Under the pieces are notes generated by a model that was not told where the DNA came from, did not search any database, and saw only the letters and a program-made list of their open reading frames with translations. Shown here in pieces: positions 21,821 through 30,689 of a stretch of 64,000 nucleotides of DNA. Made by a program: the position numbers and the translations under genes. Location of the stretch: contig NC_019973.1 of NCBI RefSeq assembly GCF_000230995.2, positions 2,432,001-2,496,000 of the forward strand. Direction: 5' to 3'. The DNA comes from Mesorhizobium australicum WSM2073. GTDB taxonomy: Bacteria > Pseudomonadota > Alphaproteobacteria > Rhizobiales > Rhizobiaceae. How positions within the stretch are numbered: position 1 is the first letter of the stretch; each line of letters opens with the position of its first letter.

Positions 21821-23497
21821 GTGCAAGGCATGAATGGGATTGAAAGCGAACAAAACCCGCTCGGCGCTTCCCGTCGTTGGACATGGTTGCCGGCCATTGC
21901 GATGGCGTTGCTTTGCATGTGTGTCACCGATGCGTTCGCCGAGACGCGTGCCCTGCGGATTCAGCATCTTCATACGGGCGAGAAGGCCGAGATCGTCTTC
22001 AAGCGCGATGGGCGCTACGATCACGCGGGCCTGAAGAAGATCAACTTCATGCTGCGCGACTGGCGCCGCAACGAGCCGACCAGGATGGACCCGCGCCTGC
22101 TCGACCTGGTCTGGCAGGCTTACCGCGCCAGCGGCTCGACGGCCTATATCCATGTGGTCAGCGCCTATCGCTCGCCGGCGACCAACGCCATGCTGCGCGG
22201 TCGTTCGAAGGGCGTGGCCCGCGAAAGCCAGCACATGGTTGGCCGCGCCATGGACTTCTTCCTGCCGGACGTGCCGCTGAAGAAGTTGCGCGACATCGGC
22301 CTGAAGATGCAGGGCGGCGGCGTCGGCTATTATCCGACCTCCGGTTCGCCGTTCATTCATATGGATGTCGGCAATGTGCGGCATTGGCCTGGCATCAGCC
22401 GCCTGGAACTCGCCAGGGTCTTCCCGAACGGCAACACGCTGCATGTGCCGAGCGACGGCAAACCGTTGCCTGGCTACGAGCAGGCGTTTGCCGCCTACGA
22501 GTCACGCAAGGCCGCCGGCACGCCCAACATCGAACTGGCCAGCGCCGACCGCGGCCAACGCAGGCCAGCGCGCGGCCTGCTGGCGACGCTTTTGGGTGGG
22601 CGCGGCGCGGATGAAGCGGACGATGCCGCGGAAGCGGCGCCTGCGCCACGCAAGCCGACCAAGTCAGTTGAACCTAAAACGGCCGGTGATCCCAAGATGC
22701 CTGGCGACTCCAAGACGGCTGGCCAGGGCATTGCTATCGTGGCGCCGGAGGCAGCCCAGCGGGCGGACGTCCAGACCCCCTCCGCCGATCCGGCCGAAGA
22801 AACGCCTGCAAAGACGCCTGAAGCGATCGTCATGGCGATGCCGCCCGGCACGGTGCCGATACCCGCTTTCGCACCGCGCACCGGGTTCGCCACCACCATT
22901 CCAATCCCCCAAGCCGTGCCGTTCGGCGTAGCCAGCAGCGCATCCACCGCGCGGGTTGAACCGGCGGCGACCGGTGCCGAAATTCCCGTGGCCAGGATGA
23001 ATGCCGCCCCCGCGATTGCCGGCCCGGACATGCTGGCGCTCAACATCCCTGTCCCGACATGGCGACCGCAAGACCAGACGGGCCCCGCGCGTCAACCGGA
23101 GGCGGCCAAATCCGCCGATGCAATCGGTGCCTTGCTGGCCACGCATCACGTCGATGACAGCCTCGATTCGCTGGCTGGACAGCGGATTGCAGTCCCTGCA
23201 TCGAAACCTGAAGACCGTGTCAGGACCAGCCCCAAGGCCGACCGTGTCCAGCCACGTCTCGATCCCGAAGCCACCGCCGTCATTCTGCCAGCGGCGCCGA
23301 CCGGCCAATCGGTTGAGACCGGGCGCCGCATCACCGGAACCGGCTCGACAGCGGCGACCGTCATTGCCGCCAATTTCATCCGCACGGCGCCGGAGCAGGT
23401 CTATCTCGATGGCTTCCAGCCACGAGGACAGACGTCCGATCACCGCCGCTTCACCGGCTCCGCTGTGAAATTCCTGCCCATCGCCAGATTCAGATAG
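21821..23497 (+). CDS. DUF882/YcbK-like periplasmic peptidase-fold protein
   Basis: This protein of about 558 residues has an N-terminal signal or anchor helix (LPAIAMALLCMCVTDAFA, about residues 22-40) and a DUF882/peptidase M15-like domain (about 42-210). The zinc-site pattern is present: SAYRSPATNAMLRG, SQHMVGRAMDFF with His and Asp, and FIHMDVG with His. E. coli YcbK/MepK of this family cleaves peptidoglycan cross-links. Residues about 230-558 are low-complexity, rich in Pro, Ala and Thr. The GTG at 21821 has AGGA five bases upstream; the ATG at 21830 is the alternative. Confidence 0.8.
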   Translation: MQGMNGIESEQNPLGASRRWTWLPAIAMALLCMCVTDAFAETRALRIQHLHTGEKAEIVFKRDGRYDHAGLKKINFMLRDWRRNEPTRMDPRLLDLVWQAYRASGSTAYIHVVSAYRSPATNAMLRGRSKGVARESQHMVGRAMDFFLPDVPLKKLRDIGLKMQGGGVGYYPTSGSPFIHMDVGNVRHWPGISRLELARVFPNGNTLHVPSDGKPLPGYEQAFAAYESRKAAGTPNIELASADRGQRRPARGLLATLLGGRGADEADDAAEAAPAPRKPTKSVEPKTAGDPKMPGDSKTAGQGIAIVAPEAAQRADVQTPSADPAEETPAKTPEAIVMAMPPGTVPIPAFAPRTGFATTIPIPQAVPFGVASSASTARVEPAATGAEIPVARMNAAPAIAGPDMLALNIPVPTWRPQDQTGPARQPEAAKSADAIGALLATHHVDDSLDSLAGQRIAVPASKPEDRVRTSPKADRVQPRLDPEATAVILPAAPTGQSVETGRRITGTGSTAATVIAANFIRTAPEQVYLDGFQPRGQTSDHRRFTGSAVKFLPIARFR

Positions 23498-23512
23498 GTC
23501 GACGCGCAAGTC

Positions 23513-23560
23513 TGTAAGATATTTTCCAAATTTGACAATCTTGTATGAAATTGTAAGATA
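23513..23560 (+). promoter_or_regulatory. Promoter and repeat motif upstream of RpiR-family gene
   Basis: A sigma-70-like promoter TTGACA (23532-23537), 16-bp spacer, TAAGAT (23554-23559) lies just upstream of the RpiR-type gene. The nonamer TGTAAGATA is repeated directly at 23513-23521 and 23552-23560, flanking the -35 box and overlapping the -10 box, as an autoregulatory operator might. Confidence 0.5.
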
Positions 23561-23585
23561 ATCGTCTTTCCGTTGGCGAGAGGCG

Positions 23586-24497
23586 ATGACCATGTCGATC
23601 CGCGAAGAGTTGGCCAACACCACCTTGGCTTTCACGTCGGCGGAAGAAAAGATCGTTCAGGTCCTGCTCGCCGATTATCCGATGTCGGGGCTGGGAACGG
23701 CGACCCGGCTGGCGCGACGCGCCGGCGTCAGCGACCCGAGCGTGACCCGCCTGATGAGCAAGCTCGGATATGTCGGCTTTGCCGATTTCCAGGCGCGGCT
23801 GCTGACGGAAGTCGAATCCAGACTGCATTCGCCGTTGCTGATGATGGAGGCCAAGCGCCCGGGCGGCTCCAGCGAGGGCACGGCACTGGCCTATTTCCAT
23901 TCGGTTTCCGACAGTCTGGAGCGCACGCGCACGGCGGTCCCCCTGCAGGCCTATACACGCGCTGTCAATTTGCTGCTCGAGACCAAGGGCCAGGTCGTCC
24001 TGCTGGGCGGCCGTTTCAGCCGCCACATCGCCTCCATGCTCGCCGGCTATCTCCTGCAGTTCCGCTCCGGCGTGCGCGACATCGGCTCGTTGAGCCCGGC
24101 GGATTTCGACTTGCTGATCGACCTCGGCAAGCGCGACCTTCTCGTCGTGTTCGACTACCGGCGCTACCAGTCGGACGTGGTTAGCTTTGCGCGGCAGGCG
24201 AAGGAACGCGGCGTCTCCCTCCTGCTGTTCACCGATGTGTGGCTGTCGCCGATCGCTGACGTCGCCGACCTGACGATGGTCGCGGCGATCGACGCCAACT
24301 CGCCCTTCGACACGCTGGCGACCGCCGTGGCTCAGATGGAGACGGTTTTCGCCCACGCGCTGGAAGGCCATGGCGCCGGGGTGCGCAAGCGCATCGAGGA
24401 CATCGAGAAGATCCGCAGCGCCAATGCCGTCACCCTCGATGCCGCCTTGTCGCCGTCCGACAACGAAACCGCCAAACCAAGAACCACCAGGAAATAG
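23586..24497 (+). CDS. RpiR/MurR-family transcriptional regulator
   Basis: This 303-residue regulator has an N-terminal RpiR helix-turn-helix (ATRLARRAGVSDPSVTRLMSKLGYVGFADFQ, about residues 38-72) and a C-terminal SIS sugar-phosphate-binding domain (about 120-260; VVLLGGRFSRHIA). It starts at the ATG at 23586 behind GAGAGGCG, with an ATG at 23592 possible. It heads a cluster with an M20 amidohydrolase and, on the other strand, an amino-acid-type ABC importer, which it probably controls. Confidence 0.87.
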   Translation: MTMSIREELANTTLAFTSAEEKIVQVLLADYPMSGLGTATRLARRAGVSDPSVTRLMSKLGYVGFADFQARLLTEVESRLHSPLLMMEAKRPGGSSEGTALAYFHSVSDSLERTRTAVPLQAYTRAVNLLLETKGQVVLLGGRFSRHIASMLAGYLLQFRSGVRDIGSLSPADFDLLIDLGKRDLLVVFDYRRYQSDVVSFARQAKERGVSLLLFTDVWLSPIADVADLTMVAAIDANSPFDTLATAVAQMETVFAHALEGHGAGVRKRIEDIEKIRSANAVTLDAALSPSDNETAKPRTTRK

Positions 24498-24538
24498 CAT
24501 CAATGCGCCCGGCGCGGCGGTGCGAGGAAGGAATAACC

Positions 24539-25855
24539 ATGGCTGACGCCCAGACGATCATCGATGCCGTGCAGGCTGAAATCGAGAGAGACCGCGACTG
24601 GCTGATCGGGCTTGTCCGCGACATGGTCCGCATCCCTTCGGTCAATCCCAAATTCGAGGCCAATCCGGCGATCAACCGCGAGGCGGATGTCCAGGCTCTG
24701 CTGGAGCCGATCCTCAAGCACGATGGCTTCAAGACCGAACAGTGGGACGCCTTGCCCGGCCGGCCCAATCTGGTCGGCGATTGGGCTGGAAACGAGGAGC
24801 GCAGCCTGATCCTGTGTGGGCATATCGATGTCGTGCCGGTCGGCGAGATGAAGGACTGGTCGGTCGATCCGTTCGGCGGTGAGATCACGAATGGCCGGCT
24901 CTATGGCCGGGGTGCGGTCGACATGAAGGGCGGCGTCGCGGCTTGCGTCGCCGCCGCGCACGCGATCCGCAAGGCGGGCATCACACTGCAAGGCCGGTTG
25001 GCCGTCCACTCCGTCGTCGACGAGGAGGCCGGTGGCTTCGGCGCCATGGATGCGGTCAAGAAGGGCAAACTCGCCAAGGCGGTGCTTGTCGCCGAGCCGA
25101 CCTGGGGCGATGTCCTCCCGGTCGAGGGCGGGCTCGAATGGGCGCGGGTGACGATCCGTGGCCGCAACGCGCATTCGGCGCTGCGTTACAACGAAATCTA
25201 CCCGCAACGGCACGACAAGGACCGGCTGAAGCCGGGTGTCAACGCCATCGAGATCGCGGCGCGGTTCATTGCCGCCGTCCGCCAATACGAGCTCGACCGG
25301 ACACGGGCAAAGTCCCATCCGCTGCTGCCGGTCGGCATGAACACGATCAACATCGGAGTCATGCATGGCGGAACGGGCCTTGGCGAACACGGCCTGCCGA
25401 CGGTGATGACCAACCCGGCCATCATCCCCGATGTTGCCGTGCTCGATCTCGACATGAAGTTTCTGCCGGATGAGAATTCAGCCGAATACCGCCGCGACTT
25501 CGAAGCGTTCGTCCATTATTTCGCGCAAACCGACGCCTGGTTGCGCGACAACCCGCCTGCCATCCAGTGGGAGCTCGGCGGGCTGCATTTCCCGCCGATG
25601 AACACGCCGGTCGACCATCCGCTGGTGACGTCGCTGATGAAACGCAAGGCGGCGATCGGCAAGGCGCCTCAGACAAGCGGCTTCGTCGCCGTGTGTGATG
25701 CAGCGCACTATGCTGGCGCCGGTGTCGACGGTGTCATTTTCGGTCCGTCGGGCGACGGCTTCCATGGCGCCAACGAATATGTCGAAGTGGAATCGGTGGT
25801 CGAGACCGCCAAGGTGATCGCGGCATCCGTCATCGACTGGTGCGGCGTGCGCTGA
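24539..25855 (+). CDS. M20 family metallopeptidase (ArgE/DapE/acylase type)
   Basis: This 438-residue cytoplasmic enzyme has the M20 zinc-site motifs: CGHIDVVPVG near residue 94 (metal His), GRGAVDMKGG near 125 (bridging Asp), DEEAGGFGAMD near 161 (catalytic and metal Glu), and the C-terminal FHGANEYV (metal His). Such enzymes remove acyl groups from N-acyl amino acids or cut dipeptides. GAGGAAGGAATAACC precedes the ATG at 24539. Neighbouring RpiR regulator and branched-chain-type importer suggest the substrate enters through that importer. The exact substrate is unknown. Confidence 0.85.
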   Translation: MADAQTIIDAVQAEIERDRDWLIGLVRDMVRIPSVNPKFEANPAINREADVQALLEPILKHDGFKTEQWDALPGRPNLVGDWAGNEERSLILCGHIDVVPVGEMKDWSVDPFGGEITNGRLYGRGAVDMKGGVAACVAAAHAIRKAGITLQGRLAVHSVVDEEAGGFGAMDAVKKGKLAKAVLVAEPTWGDVLPVEGGLEWARVTIRGRNAHSALRYNEIYPQRHDKDRLKPGVNAIEIAARFIAAVRQYELDRTRAKSHPLLPVGMNTINIGVMHGGTGLGEHGLPTVMTNPAIIPDVAVLDLDMKFLPDENSAEYRRDFEAFVHYFAQTDAWLRDNPPAIQWELGGLHFPPMNTPVDHPLVTSLMKRKAAIGKAPQTSGFVAVCDAAHYAGAGVDGVIFGPSGDGFHGANEYVEVESVVETAKVIAASVIDWCGVR

Positions 25856-25875
25856 GAAGCTTGCTTTTCAGGTGG

Positions 25876-26910
25876 TCACGCCGGGCGGTTGATCCGCCCG
25901 GCGACGGCACCCCAAGCCGCTTTGATCATGCCGGCCAGTCCGCTGGGATAGGCCAGCATCACGCCGATGATCAGAACCGCCGTGATCATTGGGCGCCATG
26001 CGCCGAAATCAGCCATCCACTCGGCGAAAACCGTCAGCACGAAAGAGGCGACGATGGCGCCGTAGATGGTGCTGGTGCCGCCCAGCAGCACCATCGACAG
26101 GATGATGGTCGCCAGGCTCATGCCGAACACGTCGATCGAGGCGTTGCGCTGGTAGGCGGCATAGAAGGCCCCGGCGATGCCGGTAAAGAAGGCGCTTGCC
26201 GCAAGCGTCAGCATGCGCTGGCGCACGATCGAGACACCGCGGCTGACGGCGTATTCCTCATTGTCGCGCAGCGCCACGATGCTGGCGCCGGCGCGCGAGC
26301 GCACGAACACACGCAGGAACAGCGTGCTCGCCACCAGCAGCGCCAGCGCGATATAGAAATAGGCGAATTTGGCGTCGCGGACCATATTGTGGTCGAACCA
26401 GTAGAGGCCGGGGATACGCACGATCCCTTGCGTGCCGCCGGTGATGTCGGACTGGCTGAGGATCACTTGCATGACCAATTGCGCGAAGCCGAAGGTGACC
26501 AGGATGATATAGATGCCCTTCAGGCGCAGGATCGGGATGGTCACCACGATCGCGGCAAGCGTGGCGATGATGCCGCTGGCAAACAGCGCGATCCACGGAT
26601 CGAGCCCGGCCAGCTTGGTCAGCAGGCTGTAGGCGTAGACGCCGATGCCGAAGAGCGCCAGATGACCGAAATTGAAGACGCCGCCATAGCCGAGGCTGAG
26701 GTCCCAATTCGACGCCACGATGGCGTAGATAAAGGCCATGATCAGGATGTGGCGGGCATAGGTGTCGCCGAAGACGAGCGGCAGCAGCGCCAGCACGGCC
26801 AAGCCGAGCACGAATCCGATGGCTTCGTGCTTCCACGGCGTGCGGCCAGGTGCGATCGGGGTTGCCGCCGCTGTGCGGATCTGGGTGATCGGCGAGGTCG
26901 TGTCGGTCAT
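25876..26910 (-). CDS. livM: Branched-chain amino acid-type ABC permease LivM
   Basis: This 344-residue inner-membrane permease has about ten hydrophobic segments and the LivM motifs NWDLSLGYGGVFNFGHLALFGIGVYAY and GIYIILVTFGFAQLVMQVI. Its ATG overlaps the livH stop by four bases (26907-26910). The last nine codons contain a perfect inverted repeat. Despite the family name, LivM-type subunits also serve importers for amides, urea and acylated or short-peptide compounds. Confidence 0.9.
   Translation of the reverse strand: MTDTTSPITQIRTAAATPIAPGRTPWKHEAIGFVLGLAVLALLPLVFGDTYARHILIMAFIYAIVASNWDLSLGYGGVFNFGHLALFGIGVYAYSLLTKLAGLDPWIALFASGIIATLAAIVVTIPILRLKGIYIILVTFGFAQLVMQVILSQSDITGGTQGIVRIPGLYWFDHNMVRDAKFAYFYIALALLVASTLFLRVFVRSRAGASIVALRDNEEYAVSRGVSIVRQRMLTLAASAFFTGIAGAFYAAYQRNASIDVFGMSLATIILSMVLLGGTSTIYGAIVASFVLTVFAEWMADFGAWRPMITAVLIIGVMLAYPSGLAGMIKAAWGAVAGRINRPA
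25879..25903. repeat. Perfect hairpin in the 3' end of livM, between convergent genes
   Basis: CGCCGGGCGG (25879-25888) and CCGCCCGGCG (25894-25903) form a 10-bp stem with a 5-nt loop. The hairpin lies within the last livM codons and, on the other strand, 23 bases beyond the M20 gene stop. There is no T-run on either strand. It may stabilise or end transcripts from both sides. Confidence 0.45.
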
Positions 26911-27782
26911 GCGAGGCCTCGCGAGCGGCTGGCGAAAATGCCCTCGGAACGTACCATCAGGGTCAGGATCAGCACGCCGAACAGCAATGCCGGCGTCCAG
27001 TAGAGGCCGAAATAATAGCTGCAGGCGGCCTCGAAAAAGCCGATCAGATAGGCGGCGAAGATCGGCCCCGATATGCTCGATATGCCGCCGAAGACGACGA
27101 CGATCAGCGCCTTGAGCAGCGGGTCTGAGCCCATCACGGGCGACATGAAGCGATAGCCGCCCATGAAGATGCCGGCGAGCCCCGCCAGCGAAGCGGCGAT
27201 GGCGAAGGCCAGCCCGTAGAGCGCGGTGACATTCAGGCCGACCAGATGGCTGGCGTCCTCGTTCTGCGCGACCGCACGCAATGCCAGCCCGAGGCGCGAA
27301 CGGTTGAGGAACATCCACAACGCCGCCAGGATCAGCGGCGTGATGACGATGATGGCGATCTGGTGCAGCGAAACGCCGACGCCGCCGATGGTGGCGTTGC
27401 CGTCGACCAGCGCCGGGATCTGCTTGGAGCGCGGCCCCCAGATGGTGAGCGCTCCGTTCTCGATCAGCGATCCGGCGGCAAGCGTGGTGATGACGACGAC
27501 CAGCACGATGTTGGGCCGGCCGATCAGCGGCCGCACGACGCTTGCCTGCAGGATCCAGCCGACGCCGGCCATGACGACCACGGCGATGGGAAAGGCCACC
27601 CCCGCCGGCAGGCCGAGTTCCACCAATTGCCAGGCGACATAGGCGCCCAGCATCATGAACACGCCATGGCTGAAGTTGAACACGCCGATCGTCGTCCAGA
27701 CCAAAGCGAGCCCGACCGCCATCATGGCGTAGAGCGAACCTTGGAACAGGCCGCCGAACAGGATTTCCGCCAATGCGCTCAT
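26907..27782 (-). CDS. livH: Branched-chain amino acid-type ABC permease LivH
   Basis: This 291-residue permease shows the LivH pattern: LFGGLFQGSLYAMMAVGLALVWTTIGVFNFSHGVFMMLGAYVAW at the N-terminus and GLALRAVAQNEDASHLVGLNV in the cytoplasmic loop. It should pair with LivM. It is the fourth gene of a leftward operon with the binding protein and both ATPases upstream. Confidence 0.9.
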   Translation of the reverse strand: MSALAEILFGGLFQGSLYAMMAVGLALVWTTIGVFNFSHGVFMMLGAYVAWQLVELGLPAGVAFPIAVVVMAGVGWILQASVVRPLIGRPNIVLVVVITTLAAGSLIENGALTIWGPRSKQIPALVDGNATIGGVGVSLHQIAIIVITPLILAALWMFLNRSRLGLALRAVAQNEDASHLVGLNVTALYGLAFAIAASLAGLAGIFMGGYRFMSPVMGSDPLLKALIVVVFGGISSISGPIFAAYLIGFFEAACSYYFGLYWTPALLFGVLILTLMVRSEGIFASRSRGLA

Positions 27783-27791
27783 ACCGAGTTC

Positions 27792-28505
27792 CTAGTGGCC
27801 AAAATACATCGACATGATCTCGCCGTGGTCGAGGCTCTCGCCCGGCTTGATCTCGGTCGCCACCGCGCCGTGGTTGACGAGGTAGAGTTGCTGCGTCAGT
27901 TCCAGCAGGAACTCGATATCCTGCTCGACGACGATCAGCGGCACCCCGCCGCGCGAAATGTCCATGACGGAGGCGCAGAGTTCGTCCTTGATCTTGGGGG
28001 CCAGCCCAAGCGTCGGCTCGTCGAGGATCAGGAGGCGCGGATGGCTCATCAGCGCCGTGCCGATCGACACCATCTGGCGCTCGCCGCCCGACAGCGTGCG
28101 CACGCGCTGGCGCCAGCGTTCCGCCAGTTTCGGGAACAGTTTGATCACCTTCTCGCGGTTCTCCGCCTCATGCGGACGGGCGCGCGGTGAATAGGCGCCG
28201 AGCGCCATGCAGTCGGCGATGGAGAGGTCGGGAAACAGCCGGTTGCCTTGCGGCACGTGGATCAGGCCGGCGCTGACGATGGCGCGGGCGCTGAGGCCTG
28301 CTATGTCTTGCCCGTCGAACTGGATGCGGCCGTTCTTCGGCCGCAGCAGGCCGGAGACGGTGCGCAACAGGGTCGTCTTGCCATGGCCGTTGGGTCCGAA
28401 CAGGCCGACATTGCCGAAGCGGCCAGCTTCCAGCGAAATGTCGTGCAGCACGGTGACGCGGCCATAGCCGGCGGTGACGCTTTCGACGGTGAGGATGGGA
28501 GTCAC
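27792..28505 (-). CDS. livF: Branched-chain amino acid-type ABC ATPase LivF
   Basis: This 237-residue ATPase has Walker A GPNGHGKT (about 37-44), the signature LSGGERQM, Walker B LLILDEPTLGLAP and the short LivF C-terminus. It lacks the LivG-type extension, which distinguishes the two subunits. Its start overlaps the livG stop by four bases (28502-28505). Confidence 0.9.
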   Translation of the reverse strand: MTPILTVESVTAGYGRVTVLHDISLEAGRFGNVGLFGPNGHGKTTLLRTVSGLLRPKNGRIQFDGQDIAGLSARAIVSAGLIHVPQGNRLFPDLSIADCMALGAYSPRARPHEAENREKVIKLFPKLAERWRQRVRTLSGGERQMVSIGTALMSHPRLLILDEPTLGLAPKIKDELCASVMDISRGGVPLIVVEQDIEFLLELTQQLYLVNHGAVATEIKPGESLDHGEIMSMYFGH

Positions 28506-29242
28506 GCCACCGCCCTCCGGGTTCCGAGATAGGCCTCGATGACGCGCTGGTCGGCGATCACGCTTGCCGGCTCGCCAGCGGCGAGCACGCGGCCATTGTT
28601 AAGCACCAGCAGATGCTGCGACAGGCTCATCAGGAAGGTCAGCACATGCTCGATCAGGAGGATGGTGATGCCGCGTTCGGCGGTGCGGCGGATCAAACCG
28701 ATCGACGTCTCGATCTCGGGCTTGGTCAAGCTCGATGCCGGTTCGTCGAGCAACAGCATACGTGGCTGCATGGCGATCGCGGTGGCAAGCATCAGGCATT
28801 TGCGCTCGAAGACGGAAAGCTCGCCGGCCAGCCGCCCGAAGGACACTGAACCCAAGCCGACAAACTCCAGTGCCTCTGCGGCCGCCTCGCGGGCGGCTGC
28901 CGCTGCACCTTTCTCCTTTCTGCCGTAGCTGGCGCCGATCAGCGCGTTCTCGAATACGGTCAGCCCGTCGAAGCTGGTTTCGCGCTGAAAGGTGCGGGCA
29001 AGGCCGAGGCGCGCGATGGCATGTCCAGACTTGCCGTTGATCGCGGTCCCGTCAAAGCGGATGTGGCCTCTGTCCGGCCCGAACGGGATGCCGGTGATGA
29101 TGTTGAACAGCGTGCTCTTGCCGCTGCCGTTCGGGCCGGCGATGCCAAAGATCTCGCCGGCCTCGACCTTGAACGACACGCCATCGACGGCCTTCAGCGA
29201 ACCGAAGGCCTTCGATACGTCGTCCAGTTCAAGCAGGGCCAT
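28502..29242 (-). CDS. livG: Branched-chain amino acid-type ABC ATPase LivG
   Basis: This 246-residue ATPase has Walker A GPNGSGKS (about 35-42), a signature region in which the usual LSGG is altered to LAGELSVFERKCLMLA, and Walker B MLLLDEPASSL. The changed signature is noticeable, because canonical LivG reads LSGGQQR; LivG paralogues of amide-type importers can deviate this way. It follows the binding-protein gene after three bases. Confidence 0.88.
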   Translation of the reverse strand: MALLELDDVSKAFGSLKAVDGVSFKVEAGEIFGIAGPNGSGKSTLFNIITGIPFGPDRGHIRFDGTAINGKSGHAIARLGLARTFQRETSFDGLTVFENALIGASYGRKEKGAAAAAREAAAEALEFVGLGSVSFGRLAGELSVFERKCLMLATAIAMQPRMLLLDEPASSLTKPEIETSIGLIRRTAERGITILLIEHVLTFLMSLSQHLLVLNNGRVLAAGEPASVIADQRVIEAYLGTRRAVA

Positions 29243-29245
29243 GCC

Positions 29246-30499
29246 TCACTGCATCCAGGGCTGCGGCTTGAAGGCACCGGTGGCGTATTTTTCCGGCGAG
29301 ATCAGCGTGCGCTGGCCGTCCCAGATCTGGAAGAAGGTGATCGGGATATAGTCGTCGCCCTGCGTGGCGAGATGCGTGGCGGGATCGAATTTCAGCCGGC
29401 CTTCGGCGACCTGCTTGTCGGTCTCCGACAGCGCCTTCATGATCGCGGCGTGGTCGGATGCGCCGCCGACTTTCTTGACCGCGTCGAAATAGACGTTGGT
29501 CATTTCATAGAGGCCGACGCCATAGGTGCCGCTCTCGACGCCATATTTGGCCTTGAACTTGGCCGCCACCTCATCGGCGCGCGGGTTCTTCGGCGTCGTC
29601 AGCGCCCCGCCGAGGAGATTGTAGATGACGCCATTCGACTTCTTGCCGGTGAGTTCGACGAATTCCGGAACACTCGGCGCATATTGCAGGAAGACCAGGC
29701 TCTTGGTTGGCTGTTCGAGGAACTGGTTCAGGAAAGACGCCGAATTGCCCGGCAGATAGTCGGTGTTGATGACGACATCGGGGACATTCTCGCGCACCTT
29801 GGCCAGGATCGAACGCCAGTCGGTGACTTCGCCGAAGGGCACGATCTCATCGACGCTGATAGTCCAGCCCTTCTCCTTGAAAGTCTTCTTCATGCCCTCC
29901 GAGATGGTCTTCGAATAGGCGTTGTCGGAGGAGATGATGGCGACCTTCTTGGTCGGCAATGTGATCTTGCCGTCGGCCGCGAGTTTCTCGACGAACAAGG
30001 TGACGTCGGTGTTGTAGGCGTCGAAGGACGGCGTTAGCGACCAACAGCACATGTACTTGTCTGGGCTCGGCGCGATGATGTCCCTGGTCTGCTGCGAGGT
30101 GGCCGCCAGCATGTAGGGCATCTCGGCCTCGGCCATGTTGTCGATCTCGAAATTCGTCAGGCTGGCGTAGCCGGTGAGCATGAATTGCACGCCGGGATCG
30201 CCAAGCAGGCGCTCGACCGCGCTGGTGACGTTGCCGGCGGACTGATCCTTGACGTCGCCGACCACCAGTTCGAATGTGTTGCCGGCAACGCCGCCGGCGG
30301 CATTCGCCTCATCGATTGCCATCTGCACGCCGCGCTGGAATTCCTGGCCGTCCGCCGCGGCAGGGCCCGTGATCGGCGCCAGCAGGCCGATCTTGACGAC
30401 ATCGGCGAAAGCGGGGGCGCTTGCCGTGGCAAACGCCGCGATCAGGGCCGTGGTCATCAGCATATGGCGGAGTCTGTTGCCTGCGAATTTGGATTTCAT
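29246..30499 (-). CDS. Periplasmic binding protein, Leu/Ile/Val-type (SBP family 6)
   Basis: This 417-residue exported protein starts with a signal peptide (MLMTTALIAAFATASAPAFA, likely cut before DVVKIG) and continues with the family-6 pattern VKIGLLAPITGPAAADGQEFQRGVQMAIDEANAAGG. It should deliver the ligand to the LivHMGF complex encoded downstream. The ATG at 30499 was chosen as nearest to the signal peptide; an upstream in-frame start at 30527 is possible. The ligand cannot be inferred, though the adjoining M20 deacylase suggests an acylated or amide-linked amino acid. Confidence 0.87.
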   Translation of the reverse strand: MKSKFAGNRLRHMLMTTALIAAFATASAPAFADVVKIGLLAPITGPAAADGQEFQRGVQMAIDEANAAGGVAGNTFELVVGDVKDQSAGNVTSAVERLLGDPGVQFMLTGYASLTNFEIDNMAEAEMPYMLAATSQQTRDIIAPSPDKYMCCWSLTPSFDAYNTDVTLFVEKLAADGKITLPTKKVAIISSDNAYSKTISEGMKKTFKEKGWTISVDEIVPFGEVTDWRSILAKVRENVPDVVINTDYLPGNSASFLNQFLEQPTKSLVFLQYAPSVPEFVELTGKKSNGVIYNLLGGALTTPKNPRADEVAAKFKAKYGVESGTYGVGLYEMTNVYFDAVKKVGGASDHAAIMKALSETDKQVAEGRLKFDPATHLATQGDDYIPITFFQIWDGQRTLISPEKYATGAFKPQPWMQ

Positions 30500-30689
30500 C
30501 GTGCCGTTCCCTGTTTTCCTCCCGTTCATCGGGAGTTGGATAATTGACAATCTACGCACAATTGTTGTTATTTGAAAAGGATTTTTCAACGGCACGAGAC
30601 CGGGAAAATGTTATGGCAGGGCTAGGGGAGGCGGCGGCGCTTTGTTGTGCAACTGCTTCGAAACAGGGCGATTCCAGACGGAGCCAAAG
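30500..30689. promoter_or_regulatory. Divergent control region of liv-type operon and alpha/beta hydrolase
   Basis: This 190-bp region separates the leftward importer operon from the rightward hydrolase gene. It contains TTGACAATCT at 30544-30553, the same ten bases found at 23532-23541 upstream of the RpiR gene. A possible rightward -10 is TGTTAT at 30566-30571. The shared decamer may be a common operator or merely a shared -35 box. Confidence 0.4.
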
